This document shows, piece after piece, positions 56,987 to 64,000 of a DNA stretch of 64,000 nt. The DNA lies in assembly GCF_002911695.1 (NCBI RefSeq), contig NZ_PQBS01000040.1, forward strand, positions 124,001 through 188,000, read 5' to 3'. This stretch comes from Gracilimonas amylolytica. GTDB lineage: Bacteria; Bacteroidota; Rhodothermia; Balneolales; Balneolaceae. Positions within the stretch are counted from its first letter, which is position 1. Each line of letters opens with the position of its first letter. Position numbers and translations under genes: made by a program. The notes under the pieces are model-generated. The model was not told where the DNA came from. It did no database searches and saw only the letters and a list, made by a program, of their open reading frames with translations.

Positions 56987-59494
56987 TTAATTCCCTACAA
57001 AGAACAGGGCGTTACCAAAGAGAAGTTTCCCGTTATGCCAGAATCCACGGAATAGGGGATTGTCAACCATATAGACCACCTCACCTGAACCCATATTCTG
57101 AACACCAAAGGTCAGGGTATGCTCAAGTTCTTTTTGGGCGTCAACTCCGGTAAATCCGCTACGATGGGCTCCGGGTTTAGCCGCGCCCACATTCCATCCG
57201 TAATCCAGGTACTCGTAGGCATCAGATCCAAGCTTCAGAGACATATAAGTATCATCATATCCGAAAGCGAGTGGGTGTGTGGTATCCAGGGAGATTTCAT
57301 ACACACTGCCCGGGTTAGAACCGGAAGCACGTTCACGTTCTGCATTCCCATACACCCTGAGTTTGTCGCCAGGCTCCGTGTCAGCTTCCCCTTCACTATC
57401 CATCGATTTACGTTTCAGGGCAAAACCTTCCTTACCGGCCAGTACACTGTTCGCACCGTCCAGCGCGATCAGTGTCCCGCCGTCTCTCACCCATTCCCGG
57501 ATCACAGACAAGTTCGCATCGTTAGCAATACTCCCATACATGGTTGGCATCACTATTACGTGATAGTCACTCCAGTCAACAGAGCCAATATCATCCGTAT
57601 TGATCATAGTCACCGGATAGTCGATCTGCTGATCAAAGAAATTCCAGATGTGGCCTACCATATTACCACTCGTTCCTTCTCCTGAGATAAGTGCCACTTT
57701 AGGCGTTTCGATCAGGCGTACAGAAGAGGAACCGAAATCCTTACCGGAATCCACAAAACCGGTGGCTACCGGAGTCACAATTCGGTTCAATAATGCTGCT
57801 TCGTCTTTAACGATCTGATCAAAACGATCGCCCAGGTTCTCATTTCCATTTCTAGTGATGACCAAAGTACCGGGCTTGTAACTATTGCCATTCAGAGTGA
57901 AGGCTTCTTCTGCATAGCGGACTGTTATGCCTTTCTTGAGGATCTGGGACAGATACTTCATGTCATCCATAGAATTCCACTTAGCCAGGTAAGCATAAGG
58001 TTTTTCGATGCTTGGCGTCAGTTCCTCTTCCACCGTTGGCTGAACAGGCTCTGTATCGATCGTGCCCGTCACAGCATAGCCATCAAGGCCATAAGCGTAA
58101 TGAGTTTCCCAGGCTGTAATATCATAAGTCAGTGAATCGACCAGTTCAGGATTTGGCTCAAACAGCGCCCGAACCAAGGTGCCTTTTGGCTGATAAGTGC
58201 TGATCACGTAATCCCCTTCTTCCACAGAAACACGTCCGGTTTCTCCGGTTGAGAAATCATATCCATTGGCGTTGGATGAGCGTGAAGCCATTCCAAATTC
58301 GATCTTTTGCTTCATCAGATACTGAAGCAGCATAGATACTTTATCCGGGTTACTGCTTTTTTTGACCACAAATGTTTTGTACTGACCCGAACCATTCTCG
58401 ATCGTATCATCAAAATAGGTCTTAAATTCGTTGATCACGCGCTCATGATTCTGAGAAGTAATCTCTACGGTAGAAATGCCACTGGTGTGATGATGCAACA
58501 ACCGGTCCTTCAAAGTCAGCGTATCACCTTCCGGCTTATACACACCCAATCCGGCAAAACCGCCACCGGCCTGCTCGTAGGTCATGCCGATCGCTCCGTT
58601 GAAGGTAGGCCATGTATCACCATAGCTTGGATAAAAAAGATCAAATGATTCCTTCGTAAAATATAACCAACCCTCTTTGTCAAAATACTTAGTGTGATTC
58701 TTACCGATCATGGTCTGATACTCTCGCTGCCAGTCAGTGATAGCGTTATGAAAGGGCTCAGCCGCCGGTGCAAAATAGTACGGAGAACGGTAGCTTTGTT
58801 CGTGGAAATCAACATGTACATGTGGCATCCACTCCTGATACGCTACAATACGCTGCTTACTTTCAACCTGAGTCTGCCAGGCCCAATCACGGTTCAGATC
58901 AAAATGATAGTGATTGGTACGCCCACCCGGCCATGGCTCATGGTGCTCACGGGCATCGTGGTCCGGATTGAATTCCTCTCCAACCACGGTTCTGTACCAG
59001 TTCACATACCGGTCACGTCCGTCAGGATTGATCATAGGATCCATGACCACCACGGTGTTATTAAGCCAGTCGGTTCGCTGCGTTACCAATTCATGAATGG
59101 ACTTCATGGCTGCCTCACTGGAAGAGGTCTCATTCCCATGCACATTATAACTCAACCAGACAATGGCTTTCTGATTGGCTGTAGGCTCACCATCAACCAA
59201 ACCGGTCAACTTTAAGTTATTCTGCCGGATCTCTTCAATGTTATTCTGATTTTCCTGGGAGGTTACCACCACATAAACCAGCTCACGTCCCTCGTTGGTC
59301 TTTCCATATTGAGTCAGGGTCACTAAAGGAGATTCATCAGCCACATGCTGAAAATATCCCAGGACCTTATAGTGAGGAGTCCACTGATCGCCAAGCTCAT
59401 ATCCCAGATATTCAGCCGGGGACTGGATTTGAGCCCATCCCGGAAGGTTCAGGAATAAGCCTAAGAGTAGTGTTAGCAATAAACTTCGTTTCAT
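56987..59494 (-). CDS. Secreted M14-family zinc carboxypeptidase
   Basis: 835 residues with a signal peptide (cleavage near GWA). Zinc motif SYNVHGNETSSSEAAM (His and Glu) is near residue 117, with HVDFHEQSYRSPYYFAP giving a further His. About residues 20-360 are the peptidase; the rest looks like non-catalytic beta-rich domains. It starts 1 bp inside the stop of the NTF2-like gene (TAATG), so the two are translationally coupled. Confidence 0.88.
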   Translation of the reverse strand: MKRSLLLTLLLGLFLNLPGWAQIQSPAEYLGYELGDQWTPHYKVLGYFQHVADESPLVTLTQYGKTNEGRELVYVVVTSQENQNNIEEIRQNNLKLTGLVDGEPTANQKAIVWLSYNVHGNETSSSEAAMKSIHELVTQRTDWLNNTVVVMDPMINPDGRDRYVNWYRTVVGEEFNPDHDAREHHEPWPGGRTNHYHFDLNRDWAWQTQVESKQRIVAYQEWMPHVHVDFHEQSYRSPYYFAPAAEPFHNAITDWQREYQTMIGKNHTKYFDKEGWLYFTKESFDLFYPSYGDTWPTFNGAIGMTYEQAGGGFAGLGVYKPEGDTLTLKDRLLHHHTSGISTVEITSQNHERVINEFKTYFDDTIENGSGQYKTFVVKKSSNPDKVSMLLQYLMKQKIEFGMASRSSNANGYDFSTGETGRVSVEEGDYVISTYQPKGTLVRALFEPNPELVDSLTYDITAWETHYAYGLDGYAVTGTIDTEPVQPTVEEELTPSIEKPYAYLAKWNSMDDMKYLSQILKKGITVRYAEEAFTLNGNSYKPGTLVITRNGNENLGDRFDQIVKDEAALLNRIVTPVATGFVDSGKDFGSSSVRLIETPKVALISGEGTSGNMVGHIWNFFDQQIDYPVTMINTDDIGSVDWSDYHVIVMPTMYGSIANDANLSVIREWVRDGGTLIALDGANSVLAGKEGFALKRKSMDSEGEADTEPGDKLRVYGNAERERASGSNPGSVYEISLDTTHPLAFGYDDTYMSLKLGSDAYEYLDYGWNVGAAKPGAHRSGFTGVDAQKELEHTLTFGVQNMGSGEVVYMVDNPLFRGFWHNGKLLFGNALFFVGN

Positions 59495-60006
59495 TATTCT
59501 GCCGATTTATTTAATTCAGATTCGATTTGTTCAACCACATCATCAACAATGGAATTGGGGATAGGGATAGTAAGGTTGTAATGGGCAATTTTCCACCCAT
59601 TTTCATTTTTTACCAAAACCCCGGTTCCGCGGCTCGGTCCCAGGTTGGGTGTATCCAGTTCTTCATCAAACCAGGCTACCATCCCATTATCAGAAAAATA
59701 GATCTTTCTGAAGGTTGGGGTGAAGGTCCAAGCCACGCCATCATCCTCAAAATAGGGTTTGGACCAGGGCTTGAACTCTGCCACGGTCCACCGTTCAGTG
59801 GCATCCGTACCCATAAAGATGGAAGAATCACTTTCAAAATGAGCGAAGTACCGTTCGAAGTCACCTTCGGCTGCAGCCGCATGCCAGTCATCGAGCACAG
59901 CATCCACCGCATCCGGTGATGGTGGCATCGGAGTTTCTTTGGGTTGGCAGGCCACCAAAAACATTACAGGCATCAATAGAAGTAACAGCAAGGATCGCAT
60001 ACACAT
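59494..60006 (-). CDS. NTF2/SnoaL-like (DUF4440-type) lipoprotein
   Basis: 170 residues (ATG at 60006; another at 60000 is possible). Lipobox MFLVAC precedes a single NTF2-like fold: VLDDWHAAAAEGDFERYFAHF, FMGTDATERWTVAEF and WKIAHYNLTIPIP. Such proteins may bind a small ligand or hydrolyse one; function unknown. It is co-transcribed with the M14 peptidase gene. Confidence 0.8.
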   Translation of the reverse strand: MCMRSLLLLLLMPVMFLVACQPKETPMPPSPDAVDAVLDDWHAAAAEGDFERYFAHFESDSSIFMGTDATERWTVAEFKPWSKPYFEDDGVAWTFTPTFRKIYFSDNGMVAWFDEELDTPNLGPSRGTGVLVKNENGWKIAHYNLTIPIPNSIVDDVVEQIESELNKSAE

Positions 60007-60225
60007 AGGGTTGAATTAAGAGTTAGCCTATGGTAGCCAATACACAAGGATTGGGCAAGGGGTAATTTCAAGAAGAATCAAAGTCCTGAGCTTCCTAATG
60101 CCTGATTACATCTCTCTGTAAATGAACAAGTTCATTTACGGTCCCTCTTCAAAGATGGATTTTTCTTTGATACGAGATCTATCTCAGTCTCTTAGCATTT
60201 CATTATTTAAAATGGACTATTCAAC

Positions 60226-60254
60226 CTCGTCGAGTAGCTCCGCTGCTCGACGAG
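60226..60254. repeat. REP-like hairpin CTCGTCGAG/CTCGACGAG
   Basis: A 9-bp perfect stem, extended by TAGC/GCTG to about 13 bp around a TCC loop. Its reverse complement is nearly identical to the element at 62359-62385, with a paired C-G to T-A change in the stem. Confidence 0.85.
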
Positions 60255-60284
60255 AAATAACATAGGAAGCTGAATTTCAATCCC

Positions 60285-60303
60285 GGGCGTATGCGATACG
60301 CCC
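60285..60303. repeat. Hairpin GGGCGTAT/ATACGCCC
   Basis: A perfect 8-bp stem with GCG loop. Similar GGGCGTAT...ATACGCCC elements are dispersed in many bacterial genomes. Confidence 0.85.
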
Positions 60304-60496
60304 TTACTGACTGTATTGATTAATTAAGTTGAGTAAGCCTGTTTGCGTAGTGGCAAAAAATTTGAATTTTACCATGCTCTTTATGCAGCTCCACTACTCA
60401 ACGAGCACAACGGGTTCTTATCATTGCACTTTAGTCCTGTAAAAACTCCGTACTTTTGGTTATGCTTGGGGCAGACCTCAATCAACCCGTTTTACT

Positions 60497-62086
60497 TTGA
60501 TCATCAGCAGTAACAGCGCCAACCAGATCGCCCCCATCAAACGCATTGCCGCCATCGACATTGGCACCAACTCCTTTCATGCTATCATTGTCGATGTTTA
60601 TTCAGATGGCAGCTTTCGTACACTCGATAAGCTCAAGGAAATGGTTGAAATGGCCAAGGGAGGGATGGGAAAGCGACTATCAGAAGGCGCGTTCAAACGG
60701 GGCCTGTCAGCTCTTAAGAATATCAAACGGCTGGCAGACAGTTATGAATGTGAAAAGATCCTGGCCTATGCCACCAGTGCCATCCGGGAAGCAGAGAACG
60801 GGGGTGAGTTCATCCAGAAAAGTATAGATGAGGTGGGTATCAAAATGCTGGCTATTCCCGGTCGTGTGGAAGCGGAGCTCATCGGACTTGCTGTCCGACA
60901 CGGAATGAAGCTTACCGAAAAACCTGCCCTGGTAGCGGATGTTGGCGGTGGCAGTGTTGAATTCATTATCGGCAATGACAGTGACTTCTTTTACCTGGCC
61001 AGCAAAAAGATCGGGGTTTCCCGCATGACGGAGATCTTTAAACCCTCCGATCCTATCACTGAAGATAACATCCAAAAGCTTCAGGCGCATTATGAGGAAG
61101 AACTCCGGGATGTGGCCCAGGCCTTTGCCCAACACAGAACGGATACCATCATCGGTTCGTCCGGAACCATGGAGAACATCGCCCAGATGATAGCCGCCCG
61201 AAAGAACATCCCAACGGATGTCACCTTAAATGAACTCGAATTTTCAGCTGAAGAATTCAAGGAGTTCTATGACTATTTCATCAAACTGAACCGAAAGGAA
61301 CGCAAAAAAGTAACCGGACTTGAAACCAAAAGGGTTGGGTTCATCAATACCGGGGTGGTTCTGGTTGATTATCTGATCCGGAAATTTGGGATCCGAAAGA
61401 TCCGCATTTCTTCTCAGGCACTTAGGGAGGGGATCGTGATCCGATACCTGAAAAAGGAAATGATCGGGTTGCCATGGACCGGAGAGATGTCGGATCCACG
61501 CCGACGAAGCGTCTTTGAATTGCTTCGCAAAACGGACTGGCACGAAAATCACTCCCGCCACGTGGCCAACATGGCCCTGACCATCTTTGACGCCCTGGAG
61601 AATGAATTGGAGCTTAATGAAACAGATCGTGAGTTACTCGAGTACGCGGCCTATTTGCATGATATCGGGTATTACATCTCTCATTCCAAACATCATAAAC
61701 ATGCCCTGTATATTATCCGACATGCAGATCTAAAGGGTTTTAAAGAAGAGGAGATCGAGATCATAGCCAATGTGGCCCGTTATCACAGGCGTTCTACCCC
61801 AAAGAAACGACATGGTGAGTACTGGAAACTGAAGCCGGCCATTCGAAAGCGCATCAAAAAACTGTCCGGTATCTTGCGCATTGCGGATGGATTGGATCGC
61901 AGTCACTATCAGAACGTGAAGGACCTGCAGGTTTACTCCGGTGATAAGGAGATCAAGATCAATATCCGGACGGAGGGCGAGCCTTATCTTGAGATCTGGG
62001 GGGCCGAACGAAAATCTGACCTTTTTAAAGAGATGACCGGCAAGAAGCTTAAGATTGAGCGGATTATTGAGGCCGGGATGGGTTGA
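60497..62086 (+). CDS. Ppx/GppA phosphatase with C-terminal HD domain
   Basis: 529 residues from a TTG at 60497 (no ATG or GTG upstream). The ASKHA part (residues about 16-330) has IAAIDIGTNSFHAIIVD, VADVGGGSVEFII and SSGTMENIAQM; the C-terminal part has HD residues (NHSRHVANMALTIFDAL, AAYLHDIGYYISHSKHH, VARYHRR). It degrades polyphosphate or pppGpp. The TTG start overlaps the stop of a 12-codon open frame (ATGCTTGGGGC...) as TTGA, a possible leader. Confidence 0.9.
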   Translation: MIISSNSANQIAPIKRIAAIDIGTNSFHAIIVDVYSDGSFRTLDKLKEMVEMAKGGMGKRLSEGAFKRGLSALKNIKRLADSYECEKILAYATSAIREAENGGEFIQKSIDEVGIKMLAIPGRVEAELIGLAVRHGMKLTEKPALVADVGGGSVEFIIGNDSDFFYLASKKIGVSRMTEIFKPSDPITEDNIQKLQAHYEEELRDVAQAFAQHRTDTIIGSSGTMENIAQMIAARKNIPTDVTLNELEFSAEEFKEFYDYFIKLNRKERKKVTGLETKRVGFINTGVVLVDYLIRKFGIRKIRISSQALREGIVIRYLKKEMIGLPWTGEMSDPRRRSVFELLRKTDWHENHSRHVANMALTIFDALENELELNETDRELLEYAAYLHDIGYYISHSKHHKHALYIIRHADLKGFKEEEIEIIANVARYHRRSTPKKRHGEYWKLKPAIRKRIKKLSGILRIADGLDRSHYQNVKDLQVYSGDKEIKINIRTEGEPYLEIWGAERKSDLFKEMTGKKLKIERIIEAGMG

Positions 62087-62144
62087 TAACCTGAGGTTAA
62101 CTTTAAAAAGAGAGTGTATTGCATGGATAAGCACTAATGTAGAA

Positions 62145-62213
62145 CCTGCGAGCGTCCGAAGGTCCTCGCAGCGTTCGGTTGCAACGCTCGCAGGACTTAC
62201 AGACGCTGCGAGG
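62145..62213. repeat. Interleaved 11-bp inverted repeats (A B A' B')
   Basis: A is CCTGCGAGCGT at 62145-62155 and A' ACGCTCGCAGG at 62184-62194; B is CCTCGCAGCGT at 62164-62174 and B' ACGCTGCGAGG at 62203-62213. Both pairs match perfectly. The interleaved order would form either two alternative hairpins or a pseudoknot. Confidence 0.9.
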
Positions 62214-62286
62214 TTGCATAAAAGATTAACAAAGATGCTTTAACAAAGGGTTTTTTAATCGAACTCAGGTTGCTATATAATATTCA

Positions 62287-62308
62287 CTCCGACGCAGAGC
62301 GTGCGGAG
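62287..62308. repeat. REP-like palindrome, ACGCAGAGCGT core
   Basis: CTCCG and CGGAG flank ACGC-AGA-GCGT. The core is the reverse complement of the 55546-55569 element. Confidence 0.7.
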
Positions 62309-62337
62309 CGAGATCAAGGTTTTGGTACACTTCTATG

Positions 62338-62352
62338 GGAGGCGGAGCCTCC
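62338..62352. repeat. Hairpin GGAGGC/GCCTCC with GGA loop
   Basis: A perfect 6-bp stem around GGA, part of the REP-like cluster. Confidence 0.8.
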
Positions 62353-62358
62353 TGTGGG

Positions 62359-62385
62359 CGTTGAGCAGCGGAGCTACTCAACGAG
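62359..62385. repeat. REP-like hairpin CGTTGAG/CTCAACG
   Basis: CGTTGAG, CAGC, GGA, GCTA, CTCAACG: the same layout as 60226-60254 (read in reverse complement), with paired changes in the stem. Confidence 0.85.
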
Positions 62386-62471
62386 AACTAACTACCACAA
62401 GCCACCACCCTCACCTTGCTCAGACGCTCTGCGTCGGAGCAGGCAGTAAGTATCAGAGTAAAATAAGCAGG

Positions 62472-62492
62472 CAGCGGCTCAGGGAGCCGCTG
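62472..62492. repeat. Perfect 9-bp hairpin CAGCGGCTC/GAGCCGCTG
   Basis: Nine paired bases around an AGG loop, no T-run, 13 bp before the stop of the M28 gene on the other strand. Confidence 0.85.
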
Positions 62493-62505
62493 TACCTATA
62501 CAAAA

Positions 62506-63885
62506 TTAATCACCAAAGGAGCCGGCAGGTCCCGGGAATACGACCGGGCTTTCAAAGCCGTCTTTGGAGACACTGGCTACTCCGAAGTAATAGTTATCGA
62601 TCACCACATTCTCCAGGGTGTGCTCAGTCACATCTGCAGGCACGAATACACTTTTTTCCCATTGGTTGGAATCGGTCAGGCGCCAATAGATCTTATAGCC
62701 GGCAAGCTGGGGATTCTTATCCGAATCAAGAGCCTTCCAACTGAGCGTGGCACTTGGTCGAACCGCTCCGGAAATTCGGACCTCAGCCGGTGGACTCGGA
62801 GCCCAAGACATACCTGCCATCACAACCGCATTAAGGCCGGTCAGTTTGGCTGCGTAATCAAATTCAACTTCACTGAGGACATCTCCATATTCTACTCCGT
62901 CTTCGGTTCTGATATCCTGATGCTGGCGTACATAATCCTCATTGGTTTCCATGATCCGCACACCCGGGAATCCGGCATCATTGAATGGACGGTGGTGACC
63001 TCCACGACCAAATCGATCCAGACGATAGATCATCATCACGTTTAAATTTCTGATATACAGATCTGCCATCTTATCTACATAACGTGCCAGGTTACGGGAA
63101 GGGGAATCCACCTCGCCACCTGTAAAGCGCCGGATACGAGCTTCCCGCTCTGTTTCAACGGCACGGGTTCCTTCAGAGAAGACACGGGCGGTGGTATTAT
63201 CGATCACGCCGTTAATGCCCTGAATGTTACCGATCATATCATTATTCAAGACTCCTTTGATATCCCAGCCCTGCTCTTTGGCATATTCAGCCAGGATCTG
63301 TCCACCGAATAATCCCTGCTCTTCACCGGAAAGCTGAGCATACATGATGGATCCTTCAAATTCATACTGACTCAATACACGGGCAGCTTCAAGTACTCCC
63401 GCTACTCCGGAAGCATTATCATTGGCTCCGGGAGAAACAGATTCGGAATCCATTACATCACTGACGCGGGAATCAATATCACCGCTCATGACCACAAAAC
63501 GATTCGGGTCGGCGGTGCCACGTTGAATAGCTACCACATTCACCACTTGAACCGTTTCCGGAATACGGCTGCCTTCTTCTCCTCCTACATAATCACTCAC
63601 GTAAAAAACTTCCAGACATCCACCACAGTCTTCCGAGATTTGTTCAAATTCTGCCTTCAACCAGCGGCGAGCGGCTCCAATTCCTTCTGTTGCGGAGGTT
63701 GTGTCAGATAATGTATGTCGGGTTCCAAAACCCACCAGTTTCGTGATATCCGCTTCAATTCGTTCTGCTGATGGAGCCTCGCCGATCTCTCTCAACACCT
63801 CTGTTTGCAGGGTCTGAGCCAAAACTCCACCCATTGCAAATAAAAGGGTTATCAGGGTCAATACTAATGCTTTAATTGTTTTCAT
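62506..63885 (-). CDS. M28-family secreted peptidase with Fn3-like tail
   Basis: 459 residues from the ATG at 63885 (signal peptide, cleavage at LAQ). M28 motifs are GANDNASGVAGVLEAA, YAQLSGEEQGLFGGQ, GVLNNDMIGN and YVRQHQDIR. The usual first zinc-binding motif G-H-x-D-S is here GDIDSR, with Asp in place of His. An Fn3-like C-terminal domain (about 370-459) follows. Activity is likely but not certain given that substitution. Confidence 0.87.
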   Translation of the reverse strand: MKTIKALVLTLITLLFAMGGVLAQTLQTEVLREIGEAPSAERIEADITKLVGFGTRHTLSDTTSATEGIGAARRWLKAEFEQISEDCGGCLEVFYVSDYVGGEEGSRIPETVQVVNVVAIQRGTADPNRFVVMSGDIDSRVSDVMDSESVSPGANDNASGVAGVLEAARVLSQYEFEGSIMYAQLSGEEQGLFGGQILAEYAKEQGWDIKGVLNNDMIGNIQGINGVIDNTTARVFSEGTRAVETEREARIRRFTGGEVDSPSRNLARYVDKMADLYIRNLNVMMIYRLDRFGRGGHHRPFNDAGFPGVRIMETNEDYVRQHQDIRTEDGVEYGDVLSEVEFDYAAKLTGLNAVVMAGMSWAPSPPAEVRISGAVRPSATLSWKALDSDKNPQLAGYKIYWRLTDSNQWEKSVFVPADVTEHTLENVVIDNYYFGVASVSKDGFESPVVFPGPAGSFGD

Positions 63886-63889
63886 AGGT

Positions 63890-64000
63890 TCAATTCTCAC
63901 TGGGGTTGTTACGTAAATTTTGTTCCTGTTTCAGATATTCCTGAAGGTTTTTCTGAAACTGAATCTGAGCTTTCAATCCCGCTCTGTGGCCAAAAAGTGC
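63890..64000 (-). CDS. C-terminal end of an unidentified gene (partial)
   Basis: 37 codons in frame to a TGA at 63890-63892, encoding ALFGHRAGLKAQIQFQKNL..., then EYLKQEQNLRNNPSEN. The gene starts outside the window; its stop is 4 bp from the M28 start on the same strand, so it is probably in the same operon. I do not recognise it. Confidence 0.6.
   Translation of the reverse strand, partial: ALFGHRAGLKAQIQFQKNLQEYLKQEQNLRNNPSEN

Larger units (their letters stand above)
60007..60496. other. 490-bp intergenic region with REP-like hairpins
   Basis: Divergent between the NTF2-like and Ppx genes. It contains hairpins at 60226-60254 and 60285-60303, a degenerate relative at 60385-60405 and presumably both promoters. 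No gene is visible. Confidence 0.6.
62087..62505. other. 419-bp intergenic region with a cluster of REP-like palindromes
   Basis: Convergent gap between the Ppx and M28 genes. It contains interleaved inverted repeats at 62145-62213 and hairpins at 62287-62308, 62338-62352, 62359-62385, 62423-62435 and 62472-62492. No supportable gene. Confidence 0.65.

Noticed and set aside
62145..62492. Possible CRISPR array
   Set aside because: Palindromes differ in sequence and spacing; there are no regular repeat-spacer units and no cas genes.
62301..62744. Plus-strand 147-codon frame over the palindrome cluster
   Set aside because: It reads through REP-like hairpins and the antisense of the M28 gene; not a likely protein.

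Overview
The window looks like ordinary chromosome from a moderately AT-rich, Gram-negative member of the Bacteroidota/Rhodothermota/Balneolota group, most likely a Balneolales-like bacterium. This is inferred from gene content: a DUF5686 receptor-like outer-membrane protein, a DUF4293 protein, Bat-type genes, a BshA bacillithiol glycosyltransferase, an SLC12-like transporter, many lipoproteins and SPOR/OmpA envelope proteins. No rRNA, prophage or CRISPR array was seen; there is one tRNA-Ala(GGC).

Layout. 1-5.4 kb (minus): an envelope operon of an Fn3-like secreted protein, a FecR-domain protein, a large outer-membrane beta-barrel and a CHASE2 sensor cut by the window edge. 5.57-5.64 kb: tRNA-Ala. 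5.8-11.5 kb: TSP3/OmpA lipoprotein, DUF5686 protein, GlsB-like membrane protein, orphan FbpC-type ATPase, SPOR lipoprotein. 11.7-14.2 kb: an Rsb-type partner-switching module (STAS, anti-sigma kinase, GAF/PP2C phosphatase), facing an MltF-like transglycosylase. 16.0-19.4 kb: an accessory patch made of a complete IS3-family element, a truncated duplicate of an EamA gene tail, and a three-gene AT-rich cargo (small four-cysteine exported peptide, 6-bladed propeller lipoprotein, thioredoxin-like lipoprotein). 19.4-30.4 kb: two DMT transporters and a Wzx/Wzy-type surface polysaccharide cluster (export protein, chain-length protein, polymerase, flippase, three glycosyltransferases). 30.4-35.6 kb: pyrR-pyrB, sucC, bshA, yebC. 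35.6-39.2 kb: BatC/BatC-like/BatD/BatE genes. 39.3-50.5 kb: M20 dipeptidase; TolC, ABC permease and adaptor of a MacAB-like efflux system; SLC12-like transporter; panC-panD; a two-lipoyl-domain 2-oxo acid dehydrogenase E2. 50.8-55.3 kb: frr, a four-helix-bundle gene, smc. 56.0-64.0 kb: TPR lipoprotein, M14 and M28 peptidases, an NTF2-like lipoprotein, and a Ppx/GppA-HD phosphatase, separated by intergenic regions rich in REP-like palindromes.

Most of the window is core housekeeping or envelope biology. The most novel-looking part is 17.25-19.44 kb: the cargo lies between a diverged, truncated copy of the last ~40 codons of an EamA transporter gene and the intact gene, next to an IS3 element. 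Its first gene is a small acidic four-Cys exported peptide whose start region is a perfect 12-bp x3 tandem repeat, each copy supplying an ATG; an intrinsic terminator separates it from the propeller and thioredoxin-like lipoprotein genes. Other points of interest are a glycosyltransferase whose only plausible start codon is ATC, REP-like hairpins with apparent compensatory changes, interleaved inverted repeats at 62.14-62.21 kb, and an M28 peptidase with Asp in place of the usual first zinc-binding His.
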